A DNA stretch of 64,000 nucleotides from Paludibacteraceae bacterium (GCA_017477325.1 JAFUWV010000008.1:1-64000); one strand, 5' to 3'. Positions 53,788-63,462 are shown, numbered from the stretch's first letter. Made by a program: numbers and translations. The notes: generated by a model from the letters alone, not told the origin.

Positions 53788-54042
53788 ATGAAAAAAGGAA
53801 TTCATCCGGAAAGCTACCGTGTTGTAGTATTCAAAGATATGTCTAACGGCGACCAGTTCTTCAGCCGTTCAACTGCCAACACGAAGGATACAATCGAGAT
53901 CGACGGTGTTACCTATCCGCTTATCAAGCTGGAAATCTCCAACACCTCTCACCCCTTCTACACCGGCAAGTCCAAACTTGTGGATACCGCAGGCCGCGTT
54001 GACAAGTTCATGTCGCGCTACGGCAACCGCAACCGCAAGTAA
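53788..54042 (+). CDS. rpmE2: 50S ribosomal protein L31, type B
   Basis: This 84-residue type B L31 starts [20 protein letters not shown] and has the [21 protein letters not shown] block, but lacks the zinc-binding cysteines of type A. Cysteine-free L31 is often used under zinc limitation, but in Bacteroidetes it is commonly the only form. It lies 22 bases after rplI and ends the operon before a terminator. Confidence 0.95.
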   Translation: MKKGIHPESYRVVVFKDMSNGDQFFSRSTANTKDTIEIDGVTYPLIKLEISNTSHPFYTGKSKLVDTAGRVDKFMSRYGNRNRK

Positions 54043-54097
54043 TCTTCCGGGAATCTTGTTGCGCCTTCGTGGCGTACGCGGGTTTTTCCCAAAGACA

Positions 54098-54128
54098 ACA
54101 AAAGCAGGGTCTCCGACTCTGCTTTTGT
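54098..54128 (+). terminator. Terminator of the ribosomal operon
   Basis: A 10-bp stem (acaaaagcag / ctgcttttgt) with an 11-base loop is followed by cattttcc. Confidence 0.85.
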
Positions 54129-54206
54129 CATTTTCCGACTCTCAGTGCTCAGGGGTACCCCCCGGCGGGAAATTTAACAAAAAGTCGCATTTCGGACATG
54201 TGCGCC

Positions 54207-54250
54207 AAGCATGCGTCAAGCATACTCTAAGCAAAGTGTGAGCAATGTCT
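54207..54250. repeat. Short 11-bp-period array
   Basis: Four units of 11 bases start with aagc or gagc at 54207, 54218, 54229 and 54240 (aagcatgcgtc, aagcatactct, aagcaaagtgt, gagcaatgtct). The rest of the gap 54129-54443 holds the galactanase promoter and no gene. Confidence 0.7.
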
Positions 54251-54314
54251 GGTTTTAACGATTTGTCGGATTTTGTGTTTGTCGGTTATGTATGTTATGT
54301 TTGTTGTGTTGTGT

Positions 54315-54346
54315 GTTGCCGGATTCAGTTTTTTTTCTTACCTTTG
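54315..54346 (+). promoter_or_regulatory. Promoter for the GH53 gene
   Basis: GTTG at 54315-54318 and TACCTTTG at 54339-54346 are 20 bases apart, with an imperfect -33 box. The leader is about 90 bases. Confidence 0.65.
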
Positions 54347-54443
54347 CGGTCTGTTTGGGGAATGTTTCGTCATGCGTAGGTTCCCCGTATGTGAAACAAA
54401 CATATTAACCTTTTTTGTAGCAACCCTCTGCAACTAATCCGTT

Positions 54444-55676
54444 ATGGCACGCAAATCGATTCTCTCAGTTCTGCTTGTTGTCTCTCTTGTTGTTTCCGGT
54501 CAGGAGCGATATGTCGGCGGCGACATCTCTATGGTTCCTTCTTACGAGAAGGCCAACGTTCAGTATCTTGACCGCAGCGGCAATCGTATCTCGAACCTTA
54601 TCGAGTATTTCCGCGACGAGGCGGGTTTCAATATCGCCCGTGTGCGTCTGTTTGTTAATCCGACCAAGGAGACGGGTGTGGTGCAGGACTTGGATTATGT
54701 CGCAGGTCTGTCGAAGCGCATCAAGGATGCGGGTCTGAGTCTGATGCTCGATTTCCATTATTCAGACACATGGGCGGACCCCAAGGCTCAGTGGATACCT
54801 GCAGTCTGGACTTCTGTTGCCGATGCTGCTCTGCCTGACACGTTGTACGCCTATACGAAGCGTGTGCTTGAGCGTATGACGTCGGCGGGTGCCACTCCCG
54901 ACTTTATCCAGACGGGCAACGAGATATCTTACGGTATGCTGTGGGGCCCTAACGGCACGCGGACTTACTATTGCCACTACGACAAAGACGCGAACTGGGA
55001 CCGCCTGAAGAAGCTTCTCAGTGAGGCGGGCAAGGCATGCCGTGAGATATGCCCTGAGGCAAAGATAATCATCCACACCGAGCGCACGAACAATCTGGAG
55101 GGCACGAAGAAGATCTACAACCGCCTCTCCTCTCTTGACTACGACATCATCGGTCTGAGCTACTACCCTGAGTGGCACGACAACATCAGCAAGCTGACAT
55201 CTACGCTGGGCAACCTTCATTCGCTGTTCCCCTTCAAGGATATCATGCTTGTAGAGACGGGCTACTATAACAACTGGTATCCTGAGAGTGCGACGTATGA
55301 CTTCACCGATAAATGGCCTGCTTCGCCCGAAGGCCAGAAGAAGTTTCTGGATGACCTTGTGACAGCCACCGAGAAGATGGAGTATATGAAGGGAATCCTG
55401 TACTGGTTTCCTGAGGAGAACCCGTACAAGAACAGCGTGTATGAGCCGTGGTACAATCATGGTCTGTTCAACCCCAACACGGGTAAGGTGTCGGAAGCGC
55501 TGTTCTCACTTCAGGCGCTTCGCGGCATCACTACGGGTGTGGAGCAGCTGCCTGGCGGGGAGTCTCCGTTGCAGACCGGCTCTCCGATATACACCATAGA
55601 CGGCCGCCTTGTCACAAGCACAGACAACCTGCCGTGCGGCATATACATTCAGAACGGGAAGAAAATAGTGAGATAA
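54444..55676 (+). CDS. Secreted arabinogalactan endo-beta-1,4-galactanase, GH53
   Basis: The 410-residue protein has a short signal peptide (MARKSILSVLLVVSLVVSG). The GH53 barrel shows YVGGDISMVPSYE at the start, ARVRLFVNP, LDFHYSDTWADP, IQTGNEISYGMLWG with acid/base Glu160, and MLVETGYYNNW with nucleophile Glu271. It cleaves beta-1,4-galactan side chains of pectin (type I arabinogalactan). The last ~55 residues, beginning GVEQLPGGESPLQ, look like a compact sorting tail (PIYTIDGRLVTST, CGIYIQNGKKIV). It fits the pectin theme of the window, although no SusC/SusD genes are next to it. Confidence 0.94.
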   Translation: MARKSILSVLLVVSLVVSGQERYVGGDISMVPSYEKANVQYLDRSGNRISNLIEYFRDEAGFNIARVRLFVNPTKETGVVQDLDYVAGLSKRIKDAGLSLMLDFHYSDTWADPKAQWIPAVWTSVADAALPDTLYAYTKRVLERMTSAGATPDFIQTGNEISYGMLWGPNGTRTYYCHYDKDANWDRLKKLLSEAGKACREICPEAKIIIHTERTNNLEGTKKIYNRLSSLDYDIIGLSYYPEWHDNISKLTSTLGNLHSLFPFKDIMLVETGYYNNWYPESATYDFTDKWPASPEGQKKFLDDLVTATEKMEYMKGILYWFPEENPYKNSVYEPWYNHGLFNPNTGKVSEALFSLQALRGITTGVEQLPGGESPLQTGSPIYTIDGRLVTSTDNLPCGIYIQNGKKIVR

Positions 55677-55678
55677 TG

Positions 55679-55710
55679 TTTGTGTATTTGACTATTTTCC
55701 CCTATCTTTG
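55679..55710 (+). promoter_or_regulatory. Promoter for potABC
   Basis: TTTG at 55679-55682 and TATCTTTG at 55703-55710 are 20 bases apart, 78 bases before the potA start and just after the GH53 stop. Confidence 0.82.
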
Positions 55711-55787
55711 CACCCTGAAACCAACAACATAATTTATGCGGTTCAAGTTTACAGTTCCATAGAAATACATAAAATCACTTATCAGTA

Positions 55788-57260
55788 ATGCAAAATACGA
55801 ATTACATTATTGAGGTGAACAATGTCTCGAAGCAGTTTGAAGACGGCAAGTTCGCCCTTGACAATGTAAGTCTTTCGGTAGAGAAAGGCGAGTTTGTAAC
55901 CATCTTAGGTCCTTCCGGATGTGGCAAGACAACCCTGCTGCGCTGTATAGCAGGCTTTCAGGTCGCCACTTCGGGGGATATTCTTTTGAAAGGGGAGGAC
56001 ATCACGCAGACACCTCCTCACAAGCGTCCGGTGAACACGGTGTTTCAGAAATACGCCTTATTTCCTCATCTGAACGTGTTTGACAATGTAGCATTCGGCC
56101 TGAAGCTGAAGAAGCTGAACAAAGACACGATAGTCAAGAAGGTAAAGCAGGCCTTGAAGACAGTGGGCATGACGGACTACGAATACCGTGATGTGGACTC
56201 GCTCTCGGGTGGTCAGCAGCAGCGTGTCGCCATAGCCCGTGCAATAGTCAACCAGCCTGAGGTGCTGCTTCTTGATGAACCTCTTGCAGCCCTCGACCTG
56301 AAGATGCGCAAAGACATGCAGCTTGAGCTGAAGGAGATGCACAAGAAACTGGGTATAACGTTCATCTACGTCACTCACGACCAGGAAGAGGCTCTGACCC
56401 TCTCGGACCGTATAGTGGTGATGAACGAAGGCAGGATACAGCAGATAGGCACTCCTACCGACATCTACAACGAGCCGGTCAACTGTTTTGTCGCCGACTT
56501 TATAGGAGAGAGCAACATACTGAGTGCGACCATGATACGCGACCGCCGTGTAGCTTTCTGCGACAAGGAGTTTGACTGTATCGACGAGGGTTTCGGCGAG
56601 AATGCGCCTGTAGATGTAGTCGTCCGTCCGGAAGACATCTATATCTGGGAGTCGAAGTCGAGCCGTGATTCGATAGCTTCTATCGAGGCTCAGCAGGAGG
56701 ATTATGACCCTGACGACCGTATTCCGAAGGGCAACTTCACCAAGTGGTACGGCATAGTTCAGAGCAGCATCTTCAAAGGTGTGCACTATGAGATGACTGT
56801 TCTGACAGACGACGGTTACGAGTTTATGGTACAGGACTACCACGAGTTCCGCCCGGGTACGAGAGTGGGTATGCTGGTCAAGCCGGAAGACATACAGGTG
56901 ATGAAGAAAGAGCGCTATATCTTCAACTATTTCGATGGTGAAGTGCTGAAGAACGGCAAGGTGCGCTTTATCGATGCGGAGTGGGACGTCAGCGAGGACC
57001 AGCTGTCACCCTTTCAGGCGGGCGACAAGGTACAAGTGCGCGTGCCATTCAAAGAGGTGGATCTGCAAGACCACGAAGAAGAGGGCACCCTCTCGGGCGA
57101 AGTTCATTTTATCCTCTACAAGGGCAACCACTATAATCTCACCATCCGCACAGACGAGGGCAATGACATATATGTCTATACCAAAGACGTGTGGGACAAA
57201 GGCGACCGCGTAGGTATAGTTATCAATCCGGAGTCAATCCTTCTGGACAAAAAAGAATAG
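55788..57260 (+). CDS. potA: Spermidine/putrescine ABC transporter ATP-binding protein
   Basis: This 490-residue ATPase energises polyamine uptake. Walker [12 protein letters not shown] is near residue 43, the signature [14 protein letters not shown] and Walker [13 protein letters not shown] near 150-170, and the H-loop VTHDQEEA follows. The family-specific [20 protein letters not shown] is present. After residue ~240 come TOBE-type beta domains that are longer than in E. coli PotA (378 residues), containing a charged insert ([20 protein letters not shown]). This long form is usual in Bacteroidetes. It is followed after 12 bases by potB. Confidence 0.92.
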   Translation: MQNTNYIIEVNNVSKQFEDGKFALDNVSLSVEKGEFVTILGPSGCGKTTLLRCIAGFQVATSGDILLKGEDITQTPPHKRPVNTVFQKYALFPHLNVFDNVAFGLKLKKLNKDTIVKKVKQALKTVGMTDYEYRDVDSLSGGQQQRVAIARAIVNQPEVLLLDEPLAALDLKMRKDMQLELKEMHKKLGITFIYVTHDQEEALTLSDRIVVMNEGRIQQIGTPTDIYNEPVNCFVADFIGESNILSATMIRDRRVAFCDKEFDCIDEGFGENAPVDVVVRPEDIYIWESKSSRDSIASIEAQQEDYDPDDRIPKGNFTKWYGIVQSSIFKGVHYEMTVLTDDGYEFMVQDYHEFRPGTRVGMLVKPEDIQVMKKERYIFNYFDGEVLKNGKVRFIDAEWDVSEDQLSPFQAGDKVQVRVPFKEVDLQDHEEEGTLSGEVHFILYKGNHYNLTIRTDEGNDIYVYTKDVWDKGDRVGIVINPESILLDKKE

Positions 57261-57272
57261 CGAAATACGATC

Positions 57273-58073
57273 ATGAATAAACTGGCTACATTAATCAATA
57301 GCAGGCGCACGTGGGCATGGCCTTATGTGCTGTTTCTGGTACTTTTCGTGGTACTGCCTCTGGTTCTGATTGTGGTCTATGCTTTTACTGACCCTCAAGG
57401 ACATTTCACTCTGAAGAACTTCATACAGTTTTTCAATACTACAGAAGCGGTAAACACATTCATCTACTCTCTTGCCATAGCCCTGCTGACCACTATCATC
57501 TGTCTGTTGCTCGGCTACCCTGCCGCGTACATAATGGCAGCAGCCGAACTGAAGACACCTGCAGTGATGGCGATGCTCTTCATTCTGCCGATGTGGATCA
57601 ACTTTCTGCTGCGCACCATAGCCACGGTGGAACTGTTCAACATGTTCGGCATACCTCTTGGCGAAGGCGCACTGCTCTACGGTATGTGCTACGACTTTCT
57701 GCCCTTTATGATTTATCCTATCTACAACACTCTTCAGAAGATGGACAAGTCGCTCATAGAGGCAGCGCACGACCTCGGAGCCAACGGGCGTGAGGTGTTC
57801 ACCAAGGTTATTCTGCCTCTGTCGATGCCGGGCATCTATAGCGGCATCATCATGGTGTTCATGCCCACTGTCAGCACTTTCGCAATAGCGGAGCTTCTCA
57901 CCCGGAACAAGATTACCCTGTTCGGTTCTCTGATTCAGCGCGCCTTCGGTGAGGGCGGACTGCAGATGTGGAACTACGGTGCTGCCCTTTCGCTCATCAT
58001 GCTTATCATCATAGGTCTAACCAGCTTCTTCGGCAACAATGAGGAAGCAGATTCGAGAGGAGGCATATTATGA
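57273..58073 (+). CDS. potB: Spermidine/putrescine ABC transporter permease
   Basis: This 266-residue inner-membrane permease has about six helices. The start WPYVLFLVLFVVLPLVLIVVYAF and the coupling motif EAAHDLGANGREVFTKVILP (binding-protein-dependent transport EAA loop) are typical of PotB. It would pair with PotC to form the channel. Its stop overlaps potC by four bases (58070-58073). Confidence 0.92.
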   Translation: MNKLATLINSRRTWAWPYVLFLVLFVVLPLVLIVVYAFTDPQGHFTLKNFIQFFNTTEAVNTFIYSLAIALLTTIICLLLGYPAAYIMAAAELKTPAVMAMLFILPMWINFLLRTIATVELFNMFGIPLGEGALLYGMCYDFLPFMIYPIYNTLQKMDKSLIEAAHDLGANGREVFTKVILPLSMPGIYSGIIMVFMPTVSTFAIAELLTRNKITLFGSLIQRAFGEGGLQMWNYGAALSLIMLIIIGLTSFFGNNEEADSRGGIL

Positions 58074-58954
58074 AACAGACACCCACTTCTGCACAACTTG
58101 AAGCCCGTCGCCGTGAGCGCAGCCTCACTGTCAAGCGTGTACTGGCCCAGTCGTATCTCTGGTTCCTGCTTCTGCTTCTGTATGCACCAATAGTGCTTAT
58201 CATAGTCTTCAGTTTTACGAAGAGCAAAGTGTTCGGCAACTGGACAGGATTCACCGTGCAACTCTACGAGAACCTCTTCACCGGCTACGACCGTGTGGCA
58301 CAAGTGCATGTCGACCCTAACCTCTACCACTCGCTCTTCTACACTCTGCTCATCGCTGTCGTGGCTGCCACGTTTGCCACTCTGTTGGGTACACTTGCAG
58401 CAATAGGAATATACAACATGCGTCAGAAGCAGCGTAAGGCTATTCAGTTTCTCAACTCTATTCCGATGATCAACCCTGACATACTCACAGGTATCTCACT
58501 CTTCCTTCTGTTCGTGTTTCTCGGAATAAGTCGGGGACTTACAACGGTGATTATTGCGCATGTGGTGTTCTGCACTCCGTACGTTGTACTATCTGTCATG
58601 CCGCGACTGACGAAGATGAATCCGAATATCTACGAGGCTGCTCTCGACCTGGGGGCCACTCCGTTTCAGGCACTTCGCAAGGTCATGATGCCTGAACTCT
58701 GGCCGGGTATGCTCAGCGGATTCATTCTCAGCATCACTCTCAGTATCGACGACTTCGGTGTGACATTCTTTACCAAAGGTAGCGGCGGACTCGACACTCT
58801 CTCCACTTTCATCTATGCCGATGCCCGCAAAGGCGGACTTACTCCCGAGCTGCGTCCTTTGTTCTCGCTAATCTTCCTGACCATGCTGGTTCTCTTGATC
58901 ATAATAAACTGGCGTGCAGCACGTCAGGCAAAGCAAGGTGCAGCAAAGAAATAA
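58070..58954 (+). CDS. potC: Spermidine/putrescine ABC transporter permease
   Basis: This 294-residue second permease subunit has SYLWFLLLLLYAPIVLIIVFSFTKSK at its start (first helix), six helices in all, and the EAA loop YEAALDLGATPFQALRKVMMPEL. It is translationally coupled to potB. In most Bacteroidales the binding protein gene potD follows; here the next gene is rdgB, so the substrate-binding component must come from elsewhere or be lost. Confidence 0.92.
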   Translation: MKQTPTSAQLEARRRERSLTVKRVLAQSYLWFLLLLLYAPIVLIIVFSFTKSKVFGNWTGFTVQLYENLFTGYDRVAQVHVDPNLYHSLFYTLLIAVVAATFATLLGTLAAIGIYNMRQKQRKAIQFLNSIPMINPDILTGISLFLLFVFLGISRGLTTVIIAHVVFCTPYVVLSVMPRLTKMNPNIYEAALDLGATPFQALRKVMMPELWPGMLSGFILSITLSIDDFGVTFFTKGSGGLDTLSTFIYADARKGGLTPELRPLFSLIFLTMLVLLIIINWRAARQAKQGAAKK

Positions 58955-58983
58955 CCGTATAGTTAAAGTAATCAGTCTGTATT

Positions 58984-59565
58984 ATGAAACTCGTATTTGC
59001 AACCAACAATCAGCATAAACTCTCTGAGGCACAAGAAATACTCGGGCGCAAGGTTGAGGTAGTCAGTCTTGACCGGCTCGGTTGCCACGAAGAAATACCC
59101 GAGACGGCGGACACTCTCAGCGGCAACTCTCTGCAGAAGGCCAGGTATATCTTCGACAAGTATCATGTCAACTGCTTTGCCGACGATACCGGTCTTGAAG
59201 TGTCGGCTCTTGACGGTGCCCCCGGAGTATATAGCGCCCGCTATGCCGGTCATGACGGTCTGCATCCCACTCCTGCCGATAACCGCAAGAAACTGCTTCA
59301 GGAGATGCGAGGTGTCACCGACCGCTCGGCACGCTTCCGCACCGTAGTCACCTTGATTATCGACGGTGAGGTTCAGCAAGTTGATGGTATCGTCAACGGC
59401 TCTATCGCAACCGAAGAACACGGTACGCAAGGCTTTGGTTATGACTCCCTCTTCATTCCTGAGGGCTACACGGAGACATTCGCAGAACTCGGAGAAGAAG
59501 TAAAAAACAAGATCAGTCATCGTGCCCGTGCAATGCAGGCATTGGCAAGATTGTTGCAGTTGTGA
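58984..59565 (+). CDS. rdgB: Non-canonical purine NTP pyrophosphatase (XTP/dITP)
   Basis: This 193-residue HAM1/RdgB enzyme hydrolyses ITP, XTP and dITP to keep deaminated purines out of nucleic acids. LVFATNNQHKLSEAQEIL at the start carries the substrate-binding Thr-Asn-Asn and Lys; FADDTGLEVSALDGAPGVYSARYAG and GFGYDSLFIPEG complete the signature. It is 29 bases after potC and just before porZ. Confidence 0.95.
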   Translation: MKLVFATNNQHKLSEAQEILGRKVEVVSLDRLGCHEEIPETADTLSGNSLQKARYIFDKYHVNCFADDTGLEVSALDGAPGVYSARYAGHDGLHPTPADNRKKLLQEMRGVTDRSARFRTVVTLIIDGEVQQVDGIVNGSIATEEHGTQGFGYDSLFIPEGYTETFAELGEEVKNKISHRARAMQALARLLQL

Positions 59566-59627
59566 GACCATATAGTCTCAGCGAAAAAACAAGTAGGACT
59601 TCTCAAACTAACGCCATCCTTATCGGT

Positions 59628-61937
59628 ATGAAACACAAACTTCTTATTATACTGTCATTTCTTTCAGTTTCTCTGTTTGCCCAACTGCCTATGGGCGGAT
59701 GGCAGATGCATAGTGCTTACGGATATGTGAGTAATGTGGAAACCGGAAACAGCAAGGTGTATGCCCTAAGTTACGGTTCGCTCATGTCGGTCGACAAAGA
59801 GGATGGTACTATCGAGTATTACAACAAACTTACGGGTCTGACGTCCTCCAATATCACAAAGATATGTTTCGACCGTTTAACCTCCAGACTGCTTATTGCC
59901 TATTCAGACGGCAACCTCGATCTGCTTGACGAAGCCACTTCCGAAGTGTATAATATCAGCGACCTGTACCACTCCCGTACGGGAGAAAACAAGACGGTGC
60001 AAGATATCGTCATTGATGGCAAGACAGCCTATCTTGCTATGACTTTTGGCATACTTGAACTGGATCTCTCGCACCGCGAACTCAAAGAGACATTCTATAT
60101 AGGCAAGGATGCGTCCTCTGTCAATGTAAAGCGTCTTGCTCTCTCTTCCGACACTCTCTATGCAGTCTCCGACGATATGCTCTACAGTGCTGCACTGGGT
60201 AAAAACAAAATCGATTATCACTATTGGCAGTCAGTCCCCCTGCCTGTATCGGGCAAGACAATGGCTGCACAAAACCTCGGCAACAGTCTCTATCTGTTGC
60301 TTGACAGCACTATCTACCGATATGATGCTCCGCAGTGGAAAGTCTATGCTGACAAAGAGAAGTATTATGCTCTCCGCACCTCGTCCGGCAGTCTGCTTGC
60401 TATCAATTCCTCGGGCATGGACATTTTCACCTCTGACACTGTTGAGCAGCATATAAACCACTTCACCGGGTCGCAAGATGTAGCCTATGACTCGTATTCC
60501 GGCACTTACTGGTTCGCTTTCCGTGCCAGTGGAGTGGGGCGGTTGAATGTCCGCAACTGGACTTATAATCAGTACAAACCCAACGGCCCTGCAGTCAACA
60601 CTCCATATCGTATGCACATGATTGCCGACAGGCTCTTTGTCGTCCCCGGCGGATATTGGACAGGTAAGTATTATAATCCGTTTGCCGTCATGATATATGA
60701 AAACGGTGAGTGGAAAAACTACAACTCAGAGTATATCATGCAGACTCTGGGACGCAACGTTACCGACTGCGTTGATATTGTTGCCGACCCGAACGATGTG
60801 ACTCACTTCTTCGTGGCAGTGCTCGGAGCCGGAGTGCTTGAGTTCCGCAACGACGAGTTTGCAACATGGTACAACAACGAGAACAGCCCTTTCAAAGGGG
60901 GCAAGACGGTGCCCGACGTAGTCTCCACTTTCGTTGATGCTCTCATGTACGATAAAGATGGCAACCTGTGGATGATCAATGAAGACAGAAACGGTAGTGT
61001 CATGTGTGTGCTCACACCCGACAAGCGATGGGTCCAACTGAAACACTCCGACATTATTGCCATGTACCGCGCCAAGCATCTGCTGACAGCCAAAGAGAAC
61101 AAGAATATCAAGATATTTGCCAACTATTTCCACGACAGACTCGGTGTAGGAGTGCTCGATGATAATGGTACATTAGAGCGTACGACCGATGATAAGACTG
61201 CTTTCTTTCGTGAGTTTGTTGACCAAAACAATAAGACCGTTGCCTATGAAGCCATCTATGACATGGTTCAGGATAACAACAACGAACTGTGGGTTGCAAC
61301 CGACAAAGGCCTTTTCATTATTCCCAACGTGGAGGACATGTTCAAGTCGAATGCATGCCGGCGTGTCATAATAGAGCGCACCGATGGTAGCGGTCTTGCC
61401 GACTACCTGCTCGGAGAAGAGCGAATCAATGCTATTGCAGTTGACGGAGCCAATCGCAAATGGATTGGTACTCAGAACTCAGGTCTGTATCTGATGTCGG
61501 CTGATGGTACAGAGACTATCGAACATTTCACCACCGACAACTCTCCTCTGCCTGACAATGCTGTTGTCTCTCTTGCTATAAACAAGAAGAACGGCGAAGT
61601 GTTTGTGGGCACCGGTGTCGGACTCGTCTCTTATCAGAGCAACGCAGCCGAAGGCGAAGACGAAATACCCAATGACCAATTGTATGCATACCCCAATCCG
61701 GTGCGTGAGAATTTCGAAGGTATGATCACCATCACCGGTCTCATCGACGGAACCAAGGTGAAAATCACCGACCCCGCAGGTCTTCTCGTTGCAGAGGCTA
61801 CCTCACTCGGAGCTTTTGCCACATGGGATGGCAAAGATGGCAATGGCAACCGTGTGCGTTCAGGTGTATATACTGCCCAGTGTGTCTCGCCTGAAGGCAA
61901 TCAATATGCCCTCGTCAAAATCCTTATCATCAAATAG
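59628..61937 (+). CDS. porZ: T9SS component PorZ (two-propeller surface protein)
   Basis: The 769-residue protein has a signal peptide (MKHKLLIILSFLSVSLFAQ) directly followed by LPMGGWQMHSAYGYVSNVE, the typical PorZ start. Two beta-propeller domains are suggested by repeated blades (IEYYNKLTGLTSSNITKICF, LWMINEDRNGSVM, LWVATDKGLFIIPNVEDM, KWIGTQNSGLYLMSADG). The C-terminal T9SS sorting domain begins at YAYPNPVRENFEGMITITG. In Porphyromonas gingivalis PorZ is part of the attachment complex and supplies A-LPS to the PorU sortase. The start at ATG 59628 excludes 22 residues with no signal character. It follows rdgB by 62 bases. Confidence 0.88.
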   Translation: MKHKLLIILSFLSVSLFAQLPMGGWQMHSAYGYVSNVETGNSKVYALSYGSLMSVDKEDGTIEYYNKLTGLTSSNITKICFDRLTSRLLIAYSDGNLDLLDEATSEVYNISDLYHSRTGENKTVQDIVIDGKTAYLAMTFGILELDLSHRELKETFYIGKDASSVNVKRLALSSDTLYAVSDDMLYSAALGKNKIDYHYWQSVPLPVSGKTMAAQNLGNSLYLLLDSTIYRYDAPQWKVYADKEKYYALRTSSGSLLAINSSGMDIFTSDTVEQHINHFTGSQDVAYDSYSGTYWFAFRASGVGRLNVRNWTYNQYKPNGPAVNTPYRMHMIADRLFVVPGGYWTGKYYNPFAVMIYENGEWKNYNSEYIMQTLGRNVTDCVDIVADPNDVTHFFVAVLGAGVLEFRNDEFATWYNNENSPFKGGKTVPDVVSTFVDALMYDKDGNLWMINEDRNGSVMCVLTPDKRWVQLKHSDIIAMYRAKHLLTAKENKNIKIFANYFHDRLGVGVLDDNGTLERTTDDKTAFFREFVDQNNKTVAYEAIYDMVQDNNNELWVATDKGLFIIPNVEDMFKSNACRRVIIERTDGSGLADYLLGEERINAIAVDGANRKWIGTQNSGLYLMSADGTETIEHFTTDNSPLPDNAVVSLAINKKNGEVFVGTGVGLVSYQSNAAEGEDEIPNDQLYAYPNPVRENFEGMITITGLIDGTKVKITDPAGLLVAEATSLGAFATWDGKDGNGNRVRSGVYTAQCVSPEGNQYALVKILIIK

Positions 61938-61944
61938 CCTGTAG

Positions 61945-63459
61945 ATGAAGCAAACCTTCCGATATATTCTGTTTGTGCTCGTTGCCTCCCTGTGGGCAAC
62001 GCTTTGCTTCATTCTGCCTGAGTTTCTTGAAGACCCTGTCAATGGTTTTCGTGGGGTGCTTACTATTGGTCTCTATGTCGCTATTCTTGGAGGGGTGCAG
62101 TTCCTGCTGCTTTATGTCTTTCTTCTAAACAAATATGTTGCGGCCGTTGTTCTGCCGATATACTCACTTTTAGGTGCTGCCACGGCTTTCTACAGATATG
62201 CCTATCATGCTACTATCACTCCCCTGATGGTTGACGTCATGTTTCACACTACCAAAGGTTCGGTTGCCAGTGTCATGTCGTGGCAACTGTTTGTCTTTGT
62301 AGGGCTTAATCTGCTTGTAGCAGTTCTTTTTGTGCTGTACAGATGGAAACGGCTCACTCTCAATGCTCAGTGGATTCATCTGTTGGTCTCGGTTGCAGCT
62401 TTTCTGCTGTACTACTCTTTCAATAGTTATCTCCAGAAACGTATCAACCAGAGTTATCCCATGAATGTAGTGGTGAGTATGAAGGAATATCTGTCAATGA
62501 ACAGAGAGGCTGTTCAGCGTACAGATGTAAAGATAGACGAAGTGTCGGCAGTAGATGACTTAGATATCGTGGTAGTACTTGGTGAGTCTGCTCGTGCCGA
62601 CCATGTATCACTGAACGGCTACCCTGTAAATACCTGTCCGCGTCTCGGGGAAAGACATAATCTGTATTCTCTTCCTGATATCTATAGTCAGTATGCCAAC
62701 ACTCTCTCCAGTGTGCCGCATCTGCTCACTATGGCTGACAGCATCAACCCTTCGCTCTCGGCTTCCACACGCTCTTTTATCTCGGTATTCTCCGACCTTG
62801 GTTATGCCACCTCGTGGATTTCAAATCAGGACTATGGTCACACCTATACCGACTTCATACATGAGGCAGACACTGCCATCTTTCCCAATGCTGACAAGTC
62901 GGTTTATGTCTATCATCCTTGGTACGATGAAGATCTTCTGCCTCCTGTTGATTCACTGATGGCAAACACGGACAAACGGAAGAACTTGTATGTGCTCCAC
63001 ACTATCGGCTCCCACTGGTACTACAACTATCATGTTACACCTTCTCTGCAGCAGTTTACTCCTATGACCGATAGTCGTATTGTCACACAGAACACTGAGC
63101 AGCAGATGCTCAATTCGTACGACAACACTATTCTCTATCTCGACTATTTCCTCGATACTCTCATCAGTAGGTTTGAGGACAGAACAGCTGTTGTTATCTA
63201 TCTCTCCGATCATGGCGAGTCGTTGGGAGAAAACGGCAAATGGCTCCATGCAGGTGATGGCGAGGCGATGCATCGCCCGGCGGCGTTGGTTTGGTATTCT
63301 GACAGTTATGCAGCTTTGTTTCCTGAGAAAGCTGAGGCATTGAAACAAAATAGTCGGAAACGTTATCGCACCGACTATCTGTTCTATTCTGTTCTTTCTG
63401 CCGCCGGAATCTATGCTGACGGCAACAATCCCCAGGTTGATATCTTCAGTCACCGGTAA
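61945..63459 (+). CDS. Phosphoethanolamine transferase-like membrane enzyme
   Basis: This 504-residue protein has five N-terminal transmembrane helices and a periplasmic sulfatase-fold domain, like EptA/MCR lipid A phosphoethanolamine transferases. Expected zinc and catalytic residues are in place: Glu214 in VVLGESARADH, Thr253 in ANTLSSVPHLL as the likely nucleophile, His357 in TIGSHWYY, and Asp422-His423 in LSDHGESLGENG. The disulfide cysteines around the nucleophile of EptA/MCR are absent (Ala and His instead). It probably modifies lipid A or another surface glycan, which could matter for cationic-peptide tolerance. It lies seven bases after porZ. Confidence 0.88.
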   Translation: MKQTFRYILFVLVASLWATLCFILPEFLEDPVNGFRGVLTIGLYVAILGGVQFLLLYVFLLNKYVAAVVLPIYSLLGAATAFYRYAYHATITPLMVDVMFHTTKGSVASVMSWQLFVFVGLNLLVAVLFVLYRWKRLTLNAQWIHLLVSVAAFLLYYSFNSYLQKRINQSYPMNVVVSMKEYLSMNREAVQRTDVKIDEVSAVDDLDIVVVLGESARADHVSLNGYPVNTCPRLGERHNLYSLPDIYSQYANTLSSVPHLLTMADSINPSLSASTRSFISVFSDLGYATSWISNQDYGHTYTDFIHEADTAIFPNADKSVYVYHPWYDEDLLPPVDSLMANTDKRKNLYVLHTIGSHWYYNYHVTPSLQQFTPMTDSRIVTQNTEQQMLNSYDNTILYLDYFLDTLISRFEDRTAVVIYLSDHGESLGENGKWLHAGDGEAMHRPAALVWYSDSYAALFPEKAEALKQNSRKRYRTDYLFYSVLSAAGIYADGNNPQVDIFSHR

Positions 63460-63462
63460 CCA

